Source: Lachnospiraceae bacterium UBA3801
GTDB taxonomy: Bacteria; Bacillota; Clostridia; Lachnospirales; Lachnospiraceae
Length of the DNA stretch: 34,510 nucleotides
Assembly: GCA_002368685.1 (NCBI GenBank)
Contig: DFEN01000015.1
Coordinates: forward strand, 1-34,510
Direction: 5' to 3'
Position numbers and translations under genes: made by a program. Below, one piece after another: positions 17,170 through 25,761 of the stretch (the stretch's first letter is position 1; every line of letters starts with the position of its first letter). The notes below the pieces were generated by a model. The model made no database searches. It had not been told where the DNA came from and was given only the letters and a program-made list of their open reading frames with translations.

Positions 17170-18941
17170 CAGTCTTCCTTTTCCTTCACGATATGACGCC
17201 TACGATATATACGCACTATCATATTACCCAAATAAACTACACATAATATCCTAAAAAGCTGTGCAAGCATAGGTCCAGGAGAGCCATAGAACCAATATAC
17301 ACTACTAGTTGGATCTGTTGTCATCCATAATCCCCATAAACAAATCATATAAGTATAAGCTACGAGAACCAGGAAAATACCAACTGTAATCATAAATGCA
17401 TACAAAGAATAGAACTCTTTCCTGCGTAGCTCATATATCATAAAACCAACCATCAAAAGAACAGTGGCTATTGATACATAGTTTAATATAGCGGCAAACC
17501 TTTGATAGATTCTCCATAAATCGTTGAGTCTATTTAGGATAAATGCCCCATATAAAGAATTGGTATAATCCTGGACATCTAAGCCTTCCGCTTCAGATAA
17601 AGTATCTACCGGATAATACTCAACTATATTCATAAGCAACATAGATTCAAAGAATTCCTTGTCGCTTTCATACATACCCGATGTTGTATAAGCAACATAT
17701 GCTCCTGCAACAAAATCATATGTCGAATACTTTTTAATAACATCATCCGTTAGCCCCCAGGCCATCTCAATGTCATTATCGTCAAAAGCTTTCATTTGTG
17801 AAGAAAGGGTAATGCCCTCCTTTTTCTTCAACTTTCCAGACTCAAAGCCTTCTTCCAGCTCATTATAAACCTTTTTATAGAATTCATTTGTGCTTACAGC
17901 ATCCTTATAATAACCAGCGTCAAAGACAGCCTGACGTATTGCCCACTCAGCATGATCTCCCGGAGCTTCCACGCCATATTCAGTATCAATCTGCCAGAAT
18001 CCCCAATCAGCCTCTAAATGTGGGCCGATAGAATCCAAAGTGGGACTAGTTTCTCTAGCAAGTTCAAGTGCCCCTTTAGGTAACCATATATCATATCTAT
18101 GTTCATTTCCATCATCTATCTGATACAGGAGTGACATCACCTTGCCACAATAGGTTCCCGTTCTATCATTGGTTGTAAATACACCATATACATGATAGTT
18201 TATAGACGCTATTCCAACTTCCATAAGAACTGTTGCTATAATTGGAATAAGAAGAACTATACAAGTTTTGAAGAAACCCTTCTTATGAAATACATAGTAG
18301 ATAAAAAGAATCACATAAGCAGGAAGTACAAAAGCAAGAATCCATATATGATCCTCCCTTAGTTCCCAAAACATCATAAGAGAAACAGCTGAACAGAGAA
18401 TCCATTTCCAGCATTTCCTAAATGGCCAATCTCTTCTGTAATACATACCGATGATAGATGCCATAACAAAAAGAGCTAACCAATGAGATATCGAATTCCT
18501 ATATATACGTCCTGAAGTAATAGTCATAAAACCAAACGGTGAATAGAGAACCACCAGATACAGTATTCCTCTACATACATCATTCTTAACCTCAGGTCTA
18601 AAAGCTCTAGCAGTCACAAGGGAAATAAATACAATGAGTAATCCCACACCTATTCCATAAGGTATCCCAAAAGCCCTAAATCCAGCCAACATAAAAGGAT
18701 ATGTGAGTGACTTGATTAGTGTCACATGGCTATATGCACCCATCCACTGTCTACCTAAAAGTGTATAAGCTGTATTCACCATCCACCTGTCATCCATTCC
18801 AGCAGTTGGGATGTAATCATAGATATATCCAGAGGATATAACTATTCTTCCAAATGTCATTATCCCTAGGAAGATATACCATGCAATTATCAGCCATTTA
18901 ATAATTATCTTTTTTTTATCACTAATGTTACTATTCTCCAC
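17169..18941 (-). CDS. Large membrane protein with extracytoplasmic domain, paralogue of the 24.0-25.7 kb gene
   Basis: 590 residues, GTG start at 18,939-18,941 with AGGAG 7 nt upstream. N-terminal helices (about 12-36) are followed by an external loop with TAGMDDRWMVNTAY (D50, D51), further helices to about 245, a polar segment of about 240 residues (245-485) and three C-terminal helices. The polar segment begins with TTNDRTGTYCGKVMSLLY and contains SPTLDSIGPHL, APGDHAEWA and VSTNEFYKKVYNEL. A sister protein at 24,003-25,745 shares these motifs almost unchanged. I do not recognise a described family. The acidic pair in the first loop and the context suggest a GT-C-type glycosyltransferase or polymerase (inference). 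Confidence 0.7.
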   Translation of the reverse strand: MENSNISDKKKIIIKWLIIAWYIFLGIMTFGRIVISSGYIYDYIPTAGMDDRWMVNTAYTLLGRQWMGAYSHVTLIKSLTYPFMLAGFRAFGIPYGIGVGLLIVFISLVTARAFRPEVKNDVCRGILYLVVLYSPFGFMTITSGRIYRNSISHWLALFVMASIIGMYYRRDWPFRKCWKWILCSAVSLMMFWELREDHIWILAFVLPAYVILFIYYVFHKKGFFKTCIVLLIPIIATVLMEVGIASINYHVYGVFTTNDRTGTYCGKVMSLLYQIDDGNEHRYDIWLPKGALELARETSPTLDSIGPHLEADWGFWQIDTEYGVEAPGDHAEWAIRQAVFDAGYYKDAVSTNEFYKKVYNELEEGFESGKLKKKEGITLSSQMKAFDDNDIEMAWGLTDDVIKKYSTYDFVAGAYVAYTTSGMYESDKEFFESMLLMNIVEYYPVDTLSEAEGLDVQDYTNSLYGAFILNRLNDLWRIYQRFAAILNYVSIATVLLMVGFMIYELRRKEFYSLYAFMITVGIFLVLVAYTYMICLWGLWMTTDPTSSVYWFYGSPGPMLAQLFRILCVVYLGNMIVRIYRRRHIVKEKED

Positions 18942-19014
18942 AGTATATCTCCTGCCATTTATAATTTCGTATTTTGTCCAGTAACCTTCTAAAAATTCTA
19001 TTCCCAGCTTATTT

Positions 19015-21780
19015 TTAATAATAACCTAAATACTTCCAATTATCATATTCAAAGATATTGTCATGCACTGAGAACCACTCCTCCGGAAGGAAGGTTGTCC
19101 CATTATTCAGATTGACATCCACATTATGTACAAAGATGCTCTCTACACCATTATTCTTCTCAGAATTCTCAATGGCTTTACCCGTAAATGGATTAACCGG
19201 ATTCTCTATATTCCCCTTTGTTGCAAGAGTTGGAACATCTGCTTCAGTCATAAACTGATTGTCTACATAAAAGCCTTTGCTTCCATAATCCTTAACGAGA
19301 AGTGTACTTTGAAGTTCAGCCAGATCAAAGATATGATCTTCTGTTCCGCCAAGCTTACCAGGAATCATTCTATTTTCATCTAAACCTATTTCATATCCAT
19401 GATCGGAAACTATAATAATCTTCGTATTATCCCAGACACCCTCTTCTCTCAGATAATCAAACCACTCTCCAAGCTTCAGCATAGTCGCCATATTGACCTG
19501 ATAATGAGGCATATTAACCTCGTCAGCTATATCTATACTGCTACCATCTGCAGAATATTTGATATGATTCTTATCATCAAAAGAAGTATTATCAATATTA
19601 GAAGATGGAACATATTCTGGTTCTTTAAGAAGACAAGGAGAATGTGTGGTATCATTGCTCATCATAACAAAACCACCTGAAGAACTATCACTCACCTCTG
19701 TCATATTGTTCATTTCTTTTAACACATTATATGAATTCATAAAATTACTATCAAGACCAGAACTTCTCGATATCCCATACATAACCTGTCCTGCAACACC
19801 AGTCTCTTCAAGATTAACAGTAGAATAATAATTTCCATTATTATATATAGAAGTCTGCATAACGACAGGAGCCACCTTCATAAATGAATAGCAAATAAAA
19901 TTTCTCGCTATTATTTTAATCTGAGCCTTCGTCCCTGATGTATCCGGATTAACTCTTCCCATAGTTACATAAGCATTAATATCAGGATAATCATTGTAGA
20001 TACTTGTATCAGGAATCCAACCATATCCAGCAAACGTCGGATCACACACCGTTACATCATAACCATTCTCGTCAAACAGAACCGGCATGACCTTAAGCGC
20101 CTCATTCTGTTTATCCCCTAGAAGCTCATCGCTTCTCTTATTTAACTCAGTCGGAATATATTCATAACCGCCATATAGACTCGGGGTAGCCGCATTCGTC
20201 TTACGTCCATATGTCGCACAATTTGGATAGTATGTAAATCCATCCCAGGAACTATATAGCTCAGGTTTCTCGTTCATTATATAGGGAACATAGTAAGAAA
20301 TCATTCTATCCATCATAATAACAACTACGTTCTTTTCTGTTCTACTAAGCCTTAATTTTGGCAGCTCATCATCTCGTTCTTGTGTTCTAACCACCTCATG
20401 ATATGTACTACTAATACTACTAATGTTCTTAATCCCCATGAAAGAAAGAACAACAATTCCTGACAAAAGTATAGGAACTACAAGCTTAGGAAGCTTGGTA
20501 TATAGTATATGACATAAGCCTAAAATGCCAATTATCACTAACATATTTATGAGCATTTCCTTATGCATAAAGTATGGGCTGTTGTCAAATTGAAGTTGAG
20601 GCGAGAGATTACCCAGTTTAGTTCCGAAAAACATATAATCTACTGCAAAAACTACAGCTGTCGCAAAAACGATTTCAGTAAACAACCACTTCCATTCCTT
20701 ACCAGTCAAATAATAGAATATTGCCATCCATACTACAAAAAGACCGCAAGCTATTAAGGTGCTGTATCCAACATAGTACAAAGGATTATTGAACAAAACA
20801 ATATCAACAAATTCCGCAGCAGATGTGGATATAACTGTAGAAGGAATCAAACATCCAACAAGAATCGCAATAAAGAAAGAAGATAAGATGAAAACCAGAA
20901 CACTGTTTTTATTTTTCTTCTTATCAGATATTTCCTTTACTGGAAGCTTGGACTTGACAATATATATAATTAATGGAAGCTGCAAAATCAAACCCAAAAA
21001 GCAAAGAATAAGCTTCTGTCTATTGGAGTATATTCCTCTAGACAACACAAAAATCCCAATCAGCACACCAGCCAAAGAGGAGATAATACTGATAATAAGT
21101 CTTGGATTCTTTAGTTTATAGAACACATTCTTTATAAGTGAAAATAGATTATTGAGAGTCCAATAGAATACAAGCCCTGCAGGGGATTTATACAAAAATA
21201 TAAGGAATATAAGTGCCATAGACCATAGCTGGAGCTTTGTTTTCAGTGACGCTCCCTTTGTATATATCGCACCAGATACTATATTAATTGCAGTCATCAG
21301 AATTGGCAGAAGGTTAATTGATAGTCCACCAATAGCAATTATCCCATCCGGCGCTCCAAGATCTGCGATAGGACCAAATGATACACCCTTTATTATATCC
21401 AGATGTGACAGGAATCTATACGCCGCAATAAAAAATGGTATCTCAAGAAATAAAGACAAAGAACCTCTAAGAGCATAGGTAGGTTTATAATCATTCAGAC
21501 GGTAGTATGTCTGAAGCATCATAAATCTCTCATCCCCCTTAAAGGTTTTCTTAATATGAGATACCCAACGAGAAAGCTTTTTCTCCACTTCCTGTTCCTC
21601 TGCCTGCATAGCATCCGCTCTCATGTAGAGAGGAAGAACAAGAATATTCATTGTAAGACTAAGTGCAATTATAGATAGTCCCGGATTCCCAATTATTCCA
21701 TTTGCAATAGAGTAGATTATCTCAAATACAAGCTCTAATGGTTTTATAAGTAATGTATGTAGAATGTTGATAAGAGACAT
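19015..21780 (-). CDS. YidC/Oxa1-like domain fused to a sulfatase-superfamily (LtaS-like) phosphotransferase
   Basis: 921 residues. Residues 1 to about 225 match YidC/Oxa1: NPGLSIIALSLTMNILVLPL, a charged cytoplasmic hairpin (55-100), LEIPFFIAAYRFL (112-124), and the final helices with SPAGLVFYWTLNNLFSLIK (199-217). About seven helices follow (228-450). From about 483 the protein is an alkaline phosphatase/sulfatase-superfamily domain: metal ligand D491 in VVVIMMDRM, candidate nucleophile T528 in GRKTNAATPS, SNDTTHSP (H713), and SDHGYE (D793, H794). This is the set used by LtaS and phosphoethanolamine transferases. It probably moves a phospho-alditol or similar head group from a phospholipid to the glycan outside the cell. 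The stop of the preceding TagF-like gene directly abuts this ATG. No signal peptide is needed. The fusion itself is unusual. Confidence 0.85.
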   Translation of the reverse strand: MSLINILHTLLIKPLELVFEIIYSIANGIIGNPGLSIIALSLTMNILVLPLYMRADAMQAEEQEVEKKLSRWVSHIKKTFKGDERFMMLQTYYRLNDYKPTYALRGSLSLFLEIPFFIAAYRFLSHLDIIKGVSFGPIADLGAPDGIIAIGGLSINLLPILMTAINIVSGAIYTKGASLKTKLQLWSMALIFLIFLYKSPAGLVFYWTLNNLFSLIKNVFYKLKNPRLIISIISSLAGVLIGIFVLSRGIYSNRQKLILCFLGLILQLPLIIYIVKSKLPVKEISDKKKNKNSVLVFILSSFFIAILVGCLIPSTVISTSAAEFVDIVLFNNPLYYVGYSTLIACGLFVVWMAIFYYLTGKEWKWLFTEIVFATAVVFAVDYMFFGTKLGNLSPQLQFDNSPYFMHKEMLINMLVIIGILGLCHILYTKLPKLVVPILLSGIVVLSFMGIKNISSISSTYHEVVRTQERDDELPKLRLSRTEKNVVVIMMDRMISYYVPYIMNEKPELYSSWDGFTYYPNCATYGRKTNAATPSLYGGYEYIPTELNKRSDELLGDKQNEALKVMPVLFDENGYDVTVCDPTFAGYGWIPDTSIYNDYPDINAYVTMGRVNPDTSGTKAQIKIIARNFICYSFMKVAPVVMQTSIYNNGNYYSTVNLEETGVAGQVMYGISRSSGLDSNFMNSYNVLKEMNNMTEVSDSSSGGFVMMSNDTTHSPCLLKEPEYVPSSNIDNTSFDDKNHIKYSADGSSIDIADEVNMPHYQVNMATMLKLGEWFDYLREEGVWDNTKIIIVSDHGYEIGLDENRMIPGKLGGTEDHIFDLAELQSTLLVKDYGSKGFYVDNQFMTEADVPTLATKGNIENPVNPFTGKAIENSEKNNGVESIFVHNVDVNLNNGTTFLPEEWFSVHDNIFEYDNWKYLGYY

Positions 21781-23010
21781 TTACTCTCCCTCCTTCAGGG
21801 ATCTATACTTATTAATTATATAATCTACCGTCCTCGTAGTTCCCTGGCCTTGATACATCCAAGTTTCTTCGCGAGCTTTATCACGACCAGACTTATACTC
21901 TTCACTATCTATGCAGGAATCAATAACTTCCTTGATGTTATCAATATCATCCATAGATAGCTTACGACCAAGAGTTGGCAATACCTCAAAGGTCCACATT
22001 TCTTCATCTAACCAAGCACTATCATATGGTGACTTATCAAACTCATATTCTGTATAGATAATAGGTTTATCAAAAACTAAAGTATAATCAAAGAACACAC
22101 CAGAAAAATCAGATATAAGAATATCCGATTTGTTCAAGATATCAAAATTATCATTATCCTTATTCCATGACAAATGATCATTCTCAGGATAAGCCTTCAT
22201 CAAAGCTTCCAACATATCCTTATCAGATGTGTAGGACTGTGGATGGGGTCTGATTACTATATTATAGCCTGTACCTATAAGTGCATCTATCAGCTTTTTT
22301 CCATACTTATAAAGTATTCCACTCTTTCCCCAAGAAGGCGCTAGAAGTACAGTTTTCTCAGACTTATCATGTTTTTCTGAAGAAGAATCAAGCCTCTTCT
22401 TCATCTCATCCATGAAAGGAATACCCACATACTCTATTTCTTTAGGCTCTTCTCCTCTTAAAGACTCAAGCTTTCTAATCTGTTCTCCTTGATACTTACC
22501 AGATAGAAGAATCGCATCATAATAATCGATACCAAACATTCTGTATGCAGTTATATCACTAGCGGCATGAGGTATATGCACATAGAAGTCTACATCCCTA
22601 GACCTTTTCCACTGGAACACATCCAAACTAGGTGTTGTAGATAGTACAACATAGGCTTTCAGCATATTCAGTTTGGAGAAAGCCTTGTTACCTTCGCCTA
22701 TAAACATAGTTTCTACATACTTGTAGTCCGTATCTAGTGCCGGATCATCCTCAGACGCGGTCATAAAGACAGCCTTCTGTTCCCTTTTCTCCAGCTCATC
22801 GCAGATAGGTCCAAATACATTCCAATATCTCTTGTGATCCGAGAAAATAACTATAGGAAGCTTGCTATCATCTGTATCAGCCTTCCCGCCACTAATTCGG
22901 AATTTAATTTTAACTATTATATCTCTTATAAAGTAGAATGCTGCTCCTAATATACCAAGCAATATAGTAAAGAGCATACTACCTGTTCCAGGATCAATAT
23001 ATAGTATCAT
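21781..23010 (-). CDS. Membrane-anchored CDP-glycerol glycerophosphotransferase family protein (TagB-like)
   Basis: 409 residues. An N-terminal helix (about 11-28, after MILYIDPGTG) anchors it, followed by a basic stretch. The body is TagB/TagF-like: YVHIPHAASD (histidines 145 and 148), VLLAPSWGKSG, VIRPHP at 254-257, and the nucleotide segment ILISDFSGVFFDY (SDFSG at 300-304) before DKPIIY. Family members transfer glycerol-phosphate or another alditol-phosphate from a CDP donor to a lipid-linked saccharide. All catalytic-type motifs are intact, more canonical than in the copy at 803-2,008. It abuts the YidC/sulfatase gene with no gap, hinting that the two phosphotransferases act on one substrate in sequence (inference). 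Confidence 0.9.
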   Translation of the reverse strand: MILYIDPGTGSMLFTILLGILGAAFYFIRDIIVKIKFRISGGKADTDDSKLPIVIFSDHKRYWNVFGPICDELEKREQKAVFMTASEDDPALDTDYKYVETMFIGEGNKAFSKLNMLKAYVVLSTTPSLDVFQWKRSRDVDFYVHIPHAASDITAYRMFGIDYYDAILLSGKYQGEQIRKLESLRGEEPKEIEYVGIPFMDEMKKRLDSSSEKHDKSEKTVLLAPSWGKSGILYKYGKKLIDALIGTGYNIVIRPHPQSYTSDKDMLEALMKAYPENDHLSWNKDNDNFDILNKSDILISDFSGVFFDYTLVFDKPIIYTEYEFDKSPYDSAWLDEEMWTFEVLPTLGRKLSMDDIDNIKEVIDSCIDSEEYKSGRDKAREETWMYQGQGTTRTVDYIINKYRSLKEGE

Positions 23011-23022
23011 CTGATATTTACC

Positions 23023-23991
23023 TTATTTCCTCGAAATCATACTTCGATTATCTTTATTTTGATATTCCTTAATTCTATCGCTACACTCAAGAAGCCTCAT
23101 CTCAAAATCATGTCTATTCTTCTGAACAGTGGTTTGAAGTATTAATCCTGCAAAAAAGGATTGAATAGCTGCAACCATCATAAAGCCGCACATAATAAGA
23201 GTAGGAAACTTAGGAACCAGCCCTGTATTAATATATTCCACAAAAATAGGTACAAAAAATCCAATAGATATCAGCGCAAGTATAGCAGATATAAGACCAA
23301 AAAACTGCATAGGTTTATAATTTCTATAGAGACGCCCTATGGTCCTCAATACCTTGAAGCCATCCGAAAAAGTATTAAGCTTAGACACGCTTCCTTCTGG
23401 TCTATCTCTATATTCGATAACCTCATTTTCAACATACATGTTCTTGTCAACAGCATGTATACTCATCTCAGTTTCTATCTCAAAGCCCTTTGATAGAACC
23501 GGGAAGGTTTTGACAAACTGATAGGAGAAAGCTCTGTAGCCCGTCATTATGTCCTTAATATCACTCTTGAAAAGCATATTGATACTCGCTCTTACTAATG
23601 AATTACCGAAGTTGTGAAATGGTCTCTTGTTTTCCTCAAAATATGTAGATGAGAGTCTATCGCCCACAACCATATCCACGTTTTTTTCCAGAACCTTTTC
23701 AACCATAGCCGGCGCAAACTCCGCAGGATAAGTATCATCACCATCTATCATTACATAGCACTGAGCATCTATCTCTCTAAACATTCTACGAATGACATTA
23801 CCCTTGCCCTGTTGATACTCATGTCTAACAACTGCGCCTGCAGCCTCTGCTATCGCAGCTGTATCATCAGAAGAATTATTGTCATATACATAGATTACAG
23901 CCTCTGGAAGAACAGCCCTAAAATCCTCAACAACCTTTTTAATCGTCTTCGCTTCATTATAACAAGGAACTAAAACAGCAACCTTATCCAC
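23023..23991 (-). CDS. Polyprenyl-phosphate glycosyltransferase with C-terminal membrane helices (GT2)
   Basis: 322 residues. The GT-A domain reads VAVLVPCYNEAKTIKKV, then VYDNNSSDDT, QQGKGNVIRRMF, and the metal motif DGDDTYP (83-89). DIMTGYRAFS is typical of DPM1/ArnC/GtrB relatives. Two hydrophobic helices (about 233-253 and 264-286) lie near the C-terminus, followed by a polar tail, as in GtrB-like enzymes. It likely makes an undecaprenyl-phosphate sugar at the inner face. This is the second such enzyme in the operon, next to the GT-C-like gene at 24,003-25,745, as the other is next to the DUF2142 cluster. The pairing suggests two separate extracytoplasmic sugar-addition routes (inference). 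Confidence 0.88.
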   Translation of the reverse strand: MDKVAVLVPCYNEAKTIKKVVEDFRAVLPEAVIYVYDNNSSDDTAAIAEAAGAVVRHEYQQGKGNVIRRMFREIDAQCYVMIDGDDTYPAEFAPAMVEKVLEKNVDMVVGDRLSSTYFEENKRPFHNFGNSLVRASINMLFKSDIKDIMTGYRAFSYQFVKTFPVLSKGFEIETEMSIHAVDKNMYVENEVIEYRDRPEGSVSKLNTFSDGFKVLRTIGRLYRNYKPMQFFGLISAILALISIGFFVPIFVEYINTGLVPKFPTLIMCGFMMVAAIQSFFAGLILQTTVQKNRHDFEMRLLECSDRIKEYQNKDNRSMISRK

Positions 23992-24002
23992 TTATATGCC
24001 TC

Positions 24003-25745
24003 CTACTTGTTTTTCATTTTTCTAATGATTATCCATCTTCCTATATATATTATACTTAATATTCTTATCACCTGAAGCATCATAGGACCAGGCGAGCCAT
24101 AAAACCAAAATGGTTCAGTATCTGGAGATGTGGTTATCCAAGTAATCCATAAACATAACATAAGTGTATATGCAAGAACCACGAGAATCAGACCACCTAC
24201 AACTATAAGTACATTTAAAGAATCATATAACTTATGACGTACTTCGTAAATGGTATTACCAATGAGCAACACCAAAGATATAATCAATATTACATTAGCT
24301 ACTCTAGCGAGGAGCTTATAAACCTTCCATAACAAATTGAAACATATCAAATTGTACTCTCTGCTTAGCCCATCTAAAAACTCAGCCTCATGAAAATCAT
24401 CACTATTAATAACATCAGATGCAGAATGATAATCATTTATTTCTGTTAACAATACTGATTCAAACAAATCTATATCATTCTCATCCATACCATACTTGGT
24501 TTGTCCGGCATACATCCCTGTCGGAGAATCATAAATAGAATATCTATATATGATTGGAAAGACCAAACTACTGCTCATCTCAAAATCACTAGCTCTCACA
24601 GGTTTCATCTGAGATGATAAGGTCACGCCATCCTTTTCCTTAAGGAGACCTCTATCGAATCCATCCTTCAGCTCGTTATAAACCTTCTCGTAGAACTCAT
24701 TAGTCGAAACAGCCTCTCTATAATAGCCCGCATCCATCACTGACTGCCGCAACGCCCACTCGGCATGATCACCAGGAGCCTCTTGCCCCATCTCGGTATC
24801 TATAAGCCAGAATTTCCAGTCTGCATCTAGATGAGGACCAATTGAGTCTAGTGTAGGACTTACCTCCCTTGCCTTAGCAAGAGCTCCTTGAGATAGCCAT
24901 ATATCATATCGATGTTTCTCACCATCATCGATTTTATAAAGCAAGGACATAACCTTGCCACAATAGGTCCCAGTCCTATCATTTGTAGTAAAAACACCAT
25001 AGGTTTGATAATTCTTATAGGATACCCCCAGTTCCACCCCAACTAGACATATAAAAGGCATTAACGCAATAAGTATAGTCAAAACTATTTTTCTTTTATG
25101 ATATAACCAGAAAACCAGCATTATTACTGACGCCGGGAGCACTAGAGCCAGAATCCATATCTTGTCCTCTCTAAGCTCCCAGAAAAGCATAAGCGATATT
25201 GAACAGCATACTATCCACTTCCAGGACTTGATAAAACTCCATTCTTTCCTAAGGAAAAGTCCTACAAAAGAAGCTATTACAAACAGAGCCAGCCAGTGTG
25301 ATATAGAATTTCTATATATTCTTCCTGTAGTGACCGATAGGAATCCGACCGGAGAATAAAGAACCAATAAATAAACTACACCCCTCACAAAACTACTACT
25401 AACTAATGGTCTTATGGATCTGGCAAAAACAAAAGATATTGCTATCATCAGCATTCCTATAGCTATACCGTAGGGAATATTGCACTTACGGAATAAAGCC
25501 AGCATCACCGGGTATGTAACTGACTTAATAAGCGTGATATGTGAATATGGTCCCAACCACTGATGCGCATATATATAATAAGCCTTGCGAACCATCCACT
25601 GATCATCCATCCCAGCATTTACTACGTAATTGTAATTATAACCAGATGAAAAAACAATTCTAACAAAAGAGCAAAAGCCCAAGATAATATACCATATATA
25701 GTTAACATACTCTCGAGTTTTTTTATCATGTAAGAAATCCTGCAT
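24003..25745 (-). CDS. Large membrane protein with extracytoplasmic domain, paralogue of the 17.2-18.9 kb gene
   Basis: 580 residues from the ATG at 25,743-25,745, which has AGGGAG 6 nt upstream and gives MQDFLHDKKTREYVNY. The longer frame from 25,805 would overlap the previous gene by 44 bp and lacks this site. Layout and motifs match the 590-residue sister protein: a first loop with NAGMDDQWMVRKAYY, SHWLALFVIASFVG, WELREDKIW, then a polar segment with TTNDRTGTYCGKVMSLLY, SPTLDSIGPHL and APGDHAEWA, and a C-terminus with YGSPGPMM. The shared extracytoplasmic part is about three-quarters identical by eye; the region after it, near residue 390, diverges strongly. The function is unknown; a GT-C-type glycosyltransferase or polymerase is the best guess from topology and neighbours. 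Confidence 0.7.
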   Translation of the reverse strand: MQDFLHDKKTREYVNYIWYIILGFCSFVRIVFSSGYNYNYVVNAGMDDQWMVRKAYYIYAHQWLGPYSHITLIKSVTYPVMLALFRKCNIPYGIAIGMLMIAISFVFARSIRPLVSSSFVRGVVYLLVLYSPVGFLSVTTGRIYRNSISHWLALFVIASFVGLFLRKEWSFIKSWKWIVCCSISLMLFWELREDKIWILALVLPASVIMLVFWLYHKRKIVLTILIALMPFICLVGVELGVSYKNYQTYGVFTTNDRTGTYCGKVMSLLYKIDDGEKHRYDIWLSQGALAKAREVSPTLDSIGPHLDADWKFWLIDTEMGQEAPGDHAEWALRQSVMDAGYYREAVSTNEFYEKVYNELKDGFDRGLLKEKDGVTLSSQMKPVRASDFEMSSSLVFPIIYRYSIYDSPTGMYAGQTKYGMDENDIDLFESVLLTEINDYHSASDVINSDDFHEAEFLDGLSREYNLICFNLLWKVYKLLARVANVILIISLVLLIGNTIYEVRHKLYDSLNVLIVVGGLILVVLAYTLMLCLWITWITTSPDTEPFWFYGSPGPMMLQVIRILSIIYIGRWIIIRKMKNK

Positions 25746-25761
25746 TTGCATCTCCCTACGA

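Noticed and set aside
19058..21121. Plus-strand open frames opposite the YidC/sulfatase gene
   Set aside because: Antisense frames within a strongly coding region; no ribosome site or motif.
24860..25042. Minus-strand open frame inside the 580-residue membrane protein gene
   Set aside because: It is an out-of-frame reading of the conserved extracytoplasmic segment, with no start site or family match.
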